A stretch of 16,933 nt of DNA from an uncultured Peptoniphilus sp. (GTDB lineage Bacteria > Bacillota > Clostridia > Tissierellales > Peptoniphilaceae), in contig CAMYEJ010000011.1 in assembly GCA_947254665.1 (NCBI GenBank), positions 1 through 16,933 on the forward strand. Direction: 5' to 3'. The stretch's first letter is position 1. Every line of letters begins with the position of its first letter. Under the pieces are notes generated by a model. That model was not told the origin of the DNA. It saw only the letters and a list, made by a program, of their open reading frames with translations, and searched no databases. Shown here in pieces: positions 15,015 to 16,933 of this stretch. The position numbers and the translations under genes were made by a program.

Positions 15015-16199
15015 ATGAATATATTAGAAGAAGTAAAAAAAATAGAAGAAGAAATAATAAATTTTAGAAGAGATCTACATAGAATTCCGGAACTTCAACT
15101 AAATCTTCCAAAAACCATGGAATACATCGGAAAAGTTTTGGATGAAAATGAAATCTCATATAGAAAACTGATGGAAGGCAACGCAATTGTAGCAGAGATA
15201 AAGGGACAAAATCCTGGAGGATGTATCGCAATAAGAGCAGATAGCGACGCCCTTCCAATAGAAGAAGAGACAGGACTTCCATTTAAATCTGAAAATGGAT
15301 GCATGCACGCCTGTGGACATGATGGACACACTGCAATGGCATTGGGAGCTGCACTCATATTAAATAAAAATAGAGACAAATTTGACGGAACAGTTAAAAT
15401 ATTTTTCCAACCGGGAGAAGAATATCCGGGAGGAGCACTTCCTATGATAGAAGAAGGCTGTATGGAAAACCCAAAAGTAGAAAGAGTCATCGGACTACAC
15501 AACGGACAACTATTTCCAATCGAACCGGGCAAAGTCGGGTTTATGCCAGGAGAAATGATGGCAGCCATGGACAGATTTAAAATCACAGTCATAGGAAAGG
15601 GAACTCATGGAGCAACACCGCACTTAGGCAAGGATCCAATCCCATGCATCTGCGAAATAGTAAATGGACTTCAAAAAATCGTATCGAGAATGGTAAACCC
15701 AGCGGAAAAAGTCTTGCTGTCAGTGTGCCAAATTCACGGAGGCTTCACCCAAAACATAATCCCGGACACCGTATTTGTAGAAGGAACAGTGAGAACCTTT
15801 GATGACGAAGTGAGAAGAAACATAGCAGAAAACATAAAGACAATCTCAGAAAACATAGCCAAGGCATATGGCATGGACGCAGAAGTTGAGTATGATTTTA
15901 AATATCCAGCGGTAATAAATGACGAAGAATTCACAGAATATGTGGCGGAATGTGCAAGGGAAATCTTGGGAGAGGACAGAGTAGAATACTTAAAAGAGCC
16001 ATCCTTCGGAGGAGAAGACATGGCGTATTTTCTACGAGAAGCAAAGGGCACATTCTTTGCATTATCCAATCCAAAAGTCCACGAAGGCGGAAAAATCTAT
16101 CCCCACCACAGCCCAAAATTCGACCTTGACGAAAGTAAATTCTACATGGGCACCGCAATCTTTGTAAAAGTAGCAATGGATTATTTGAACGGGAAATAG
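15015..16199 (+). CDS. M20-family amidohydrolase (hippurate/N-acyl-amino-acid hydrolase type)
   Basis: Metal-dependent amidohydrolase of 394 residues, likely cytoplasmic (no signal peptide). It should remove acyl groups from N-acyl amino acids or act as an aminoacylase/carboxypeptidase. Family motifs: FRRDLHRIPEL (17-27), IRADSDALPIEEETGLPF (73-90), HACGHDGH (98-105) with Cys100 and His102 as metal ligands, QPGEEYPGG (132-140) with the catalytic Glu135/Glu136 pair, LHNGQ (161-165), and YPHHSPKFDLDE near the C-terminus (His364/His365). I chose ATG 15015 because AGGTGA at 15004-15009 has the right spacing; GTG 15006 and ATG 15009 are in frame but overlap that site. It is monocistronic. No classical terminator follows; the palindromic repeat from 16252 may serve. 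Acyl specificity is not determinable. Confidence 0.92.
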   Translation: MNILEEVKKIEEEIINFRRDLHRIPELQLNLPKTMEYIGKVLDENEISYRKLMEGNAIVAEIKGQNPGGCIAIRADSDALPIEEETGLPFKSENGCMHACGHDGHTAMALGAALILNKNRDKFDGTVKIFFQPGEEYPGGALPMIEEGCMENPKVERVIGLHNGQLFPIEPGKVGFMPGEMMAAMDRFKITVIGKGTHGATPHLGKDPIPCICEIVNGLQKIVSRMVNPAEKVLLSVCQIHGGFTQNIIPDTVFVEGTVRTFDDEVRRNIAENIKTISENIAKAYGMDAEVEYDFKYPAVINDEEFTEYVAECAREILGEDRVEYLKEPSFGGEDMAYFLREAKGTFFALSNPKVHEGGKIYPHHSPKFDLDESKFYMGTAIFVKVAMDYLNGK

Positions 16200-16251
16200 A
16201 GGATTTAAGAATTTATGATTATATGATGATGAATTGAACTTTAGGAATACA

Positions 16252-16315
16252 GTCACCATGAGCGAAGATGGCGAAGCCATCGTAGTCGAATGGGTATAAC
16301 CCTGGTGAGGTTATA
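16252..16315 (-). repeat. Repeat family 1, copy B1 (inverted relative to A1/A2)
   Basis: GTCACCATGAGCGAA is followed by a central hairpin GATGGC-GAA-GCCATC (16267-16281), then AGTCGAATGGGTATAACC. The end hairpin is TATAACC (16295-16301) with GGTTATA (16309-16315). Ends match A1, A2 and A3; the centre is unlike theirs. Confidence 0.8.
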
Positions 16316-16330
16316 CAATTATGACTACTT

Positions 16331-16352
16331 GTAGCGGAAGCAACCTGCTTCC
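16331..16352 (+). repeat. Repeat family 2, copy 3 (GTAGC plus palindrome)
   Basis: GTAGC followed by GGAAGCAACCTGCTTCC (16336-16352), a perfect 7-bp-arm palindrome. It is the reverse complement of the copies at 7189-7210 and 7328-7344. Confidence 0.75.
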
Positions 16353-16423
16353 ATAAACCTAGGCACTAAATTATTTTTATTCAGCCGTCAGGCGTACAAA
16401 AACCATAATTACTAATTACACTT
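16353..16423. other. Unassigned spacer within repeat island B
   Basis: A+T-rich sequence with a short CCGTCAGGCGTAC stretch at its middle. I see no open frame, promoter or hairpin worth naming. Together with the flanking repeats, 16200-16588 is a gene-free region. Confidence 0.5.
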
Positions 16424-16459
16424 GTAGCGGAAATCTAGGTTCCACAGCCGAGAGGCTAC
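16424..16459 (+). repeat. Repeat family 2, divergent copy 4 with nested hairpins
   Basis: It starts ACTTGTAGCGGAA like copy 3, but the centre differs (GGAA-7 nt-TTCC). It is followed by AGCC-GAGA-GGCT with a GNRA-type loop. The outer GTAGC (16424-16428) pairs with GCTAC (16455-16459), closing the whole 36 nt. Confidence 0.6.
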
Positions 16460-16463
16460 TATA

Positions 16464-16532
16464 AACCGCCCAACTACAGTCACCCTGAGCGAAAGAGCCT
16501 TCGGCTCTTTCGCTCAGGGTGACGACCACCTA
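16464..16532 (-). repeat. Repeat family 1, copy B2: perfect 45-nt palindrome
   Basis: Positions 16479-16499 are the exact reverse complement of 16503-16523 (21-bp stem, TTC loop). Each arm begins GTCACCCTGAGCGAAAGAG. On the left it is joined to CCGCCCAACTACA, inverted counterpart of the TGCAGTTGGGAGG junction at 7299-7311. On the right it is joined to GACCACCTA, counterpart of TAGGTGGTC at 7044-7052. It could act as a bidirectional transcription stop after the M20 gene. Confidence 0.85.
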
Positions 16533-16588
16533 CAAATATCGTTTAAAGAAAAGAACCCTCAAGGACACAATCAATGAGCAAAGGAACC

Positions 16589-16597
16589 TGATATAAT
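16589..16597 (+). promoter_or_regulatory. Possible promoter of the transposase remnant (extended -10)
   Basis: TGATATAAT at 16589-16597 is a perfect extended -10, 38 nt before the ATG at 16635. No clear -35 is visible. Confidence 0.45.
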
Positions 16598-16634
16598 AAG
16601 AGTATAAGATTACTGATAAAAATAGAGAAGACAA

Positions 16635-16754
16635 ATGTCAGAGGTTAAAAGAAGAACATTCACTCCTGAATTTAAATCTAAAATAGTGATGCTAAAACAG
16701 AAAAATATGCCTATGATAAAACAAGAAAAAACCGGAGATATATCTCCGGTTTAA
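16635..16754 (+). pseudogene. Truncated IS3-family transposase OrfA remnant
   Basis: The frame reads MSEVKRRTFTPEFKSKIVML in its first 20 residues, the characteristic start of IS3/IS911-type OrfA proteins (HTH_Tnp_1, consensus R-R-x-F-T-x-E-F-K). After about residue 23 the match is lost: the expected helix-turn-helix and leucine zipper are missing, and the frame ends after 39 residues inside a palindromic terminator-like sequence. Full OrfA proteins have about 90-110 residues, and no OrfB follows. I read it as an internally deleted or truncated insertion sequence next to repeat island B. Whether the residual peptide is made is unknown. Confidence 0.65.
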
Positions 16755-16762
16755 TTTATTTT
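16729..16762. terminator. Palindromic terminator-like sequence at the transposase remnant
   Basis: AAACCGGAGATATATCTCCGGTTT-type palindrome (16729-16752, every position self-complementary), flanked by A-runs on the left and a T-rich tract on the right. It could therefore stop transcription from both directions. Confidence 0.6.
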
Positions 16763-16802
16763 TGAACTTAATCTAATACAGTCATTATTAACAATGAAAA
16801 GC

Positions 16803-16830
16803 TTTGCCTATTTTTAATTAGTGATATAAT
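16803..16830 (+). promoter_or_regulatory. Possible promoter pointing to the right edge
   Basis: TGATATAAT (16822-16830) is a perfect extended -10, with TTTGCC (16803-16808) as a poor -35. No open frame of useful size follows before the - strand terminator, so its target, if any, would be a small RNA or lies beyond the window. Confidence 0.35.
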
Positions 16831-16871
16831 ATAGTAAAGGCAGAGTTAGAAAATGATATGATAAAATTTCT

Positions 16872-16902
16872 GTAAAATAAAAAAACTTGGATACCCAAGT
16901 TT
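16872..16902 (-). terminator. Rho-independent terminator of a - strand gene beyond the right edge
   Basis: AAACTTGG (16883-16890) and CCAAGTTT (16895-16902) form an 8-bp stem with a 4-nt loop. The A-rich stretch to its left becomes the U-tract when read on the - strand. On the + strand only three T follow, so the - strand is the likely direction. Confidence 0.75.
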
Positions 16903-16933
16903 AGTTGTGCACACGCACGGCCTTTCGGCGGTT
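16901..16933 (-). other. 3' end of a - strand gene, protein or structured RNA (cut by window edge)
   Basis: On the - strand the last 33 nt can be read as a protein tail NRRKAVRVHN with the stop at 16901-16903, directly before the terminator. The same bases are much richer in G+C than the surroundings. They form two tiny stems in series, GCC-GAAA-GGC with a GNRA loop and GUGC-GUGU-GCAC, which would suit the 3' end of a stable RNA. I cannot decide between these; no family is recognised from so little sequence. Confidence 0.4.

Noticed and set aside
16252..16532. CRISPR array
   Set aside because: Repeats differ in length and orientation, lack uniform spacers and have no cas genes nearby.

Overview
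The window comes from an A+T-rich Gram-positive anaerobe. Arginine is almost always AGA, ribosome binding sites are strong AGGAGG types, and the metG-tatD-rnmV-rsmA cluster and a T-box leader are Firmicute hallmarks. The best guess is a Peptoniphilaceae/Tissierellia-type coccus (Anaerococcus, Peptoniphilus, Finegoldia group). This rests on gene style only; no 16S gene is present. Every recognisable complete gene is on the + strand.

Layout. (1) 1-3543: the end of an ECF-type vitamin/metal/heme-class importer operon. It holds an S component of the MptD/Trep_Strep type (cut by the left edge), the EcfT membrane subunit, a fused double-ATPase EcfA, and an AraC-family regulator. All overlap by 1-7 nt and end in a terminator. 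(2) 3600-5230: a single-gene unit for the lipid II flippase MurJ, closed by a long hairpin. (3) 5290-6890: a single-gene unit for a CstA-family peptide/pyruvate transporter, with a promoter that carries an inverted repeat over its -10 box. (4) 6900-7363: a gene-free island of palindromic repeats. (5) 7449-12556: a promoter and a methionine-type T-box riboswitch, then metG, tatD, rnmV and rsmA, translationally coupled. An ArsR/SmtB-type metal sensor and a small glutaredoxin-like protein follow. (6) 12640-14933: a class I amidotransferase-fold gamma-glutamyl hydrolase plus an APC amino-acid permease. (7) 14969-16199: an M20 amidohydrolase/carboxypeptidase. (8) 16252-16933: a second repeat island in the opposite orientation, a truncated IS3-type transposase start, and at the right edge the terminator of something encoded on the - strand.

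Functional themes: nutrient import (ECF, CstA, APC permease), amide/peptide catabolism (gamma-glutamyl hydrolase, M20 hydrolase), and translation/RNA maturation (MetRS, RNase M5 for 5S rRNA, RsmA for 16S rRNA).

I see no clear new defence or biosynthetic system. The least explained material is the pair of mosaic palindromic repeat islands that bracket the metG-to-M20 block. They share at least three modules in inverted orientation, contain a perfect 45-nt palindrome, and include a 41-bp segment flanked by 11-bp direct repeats.
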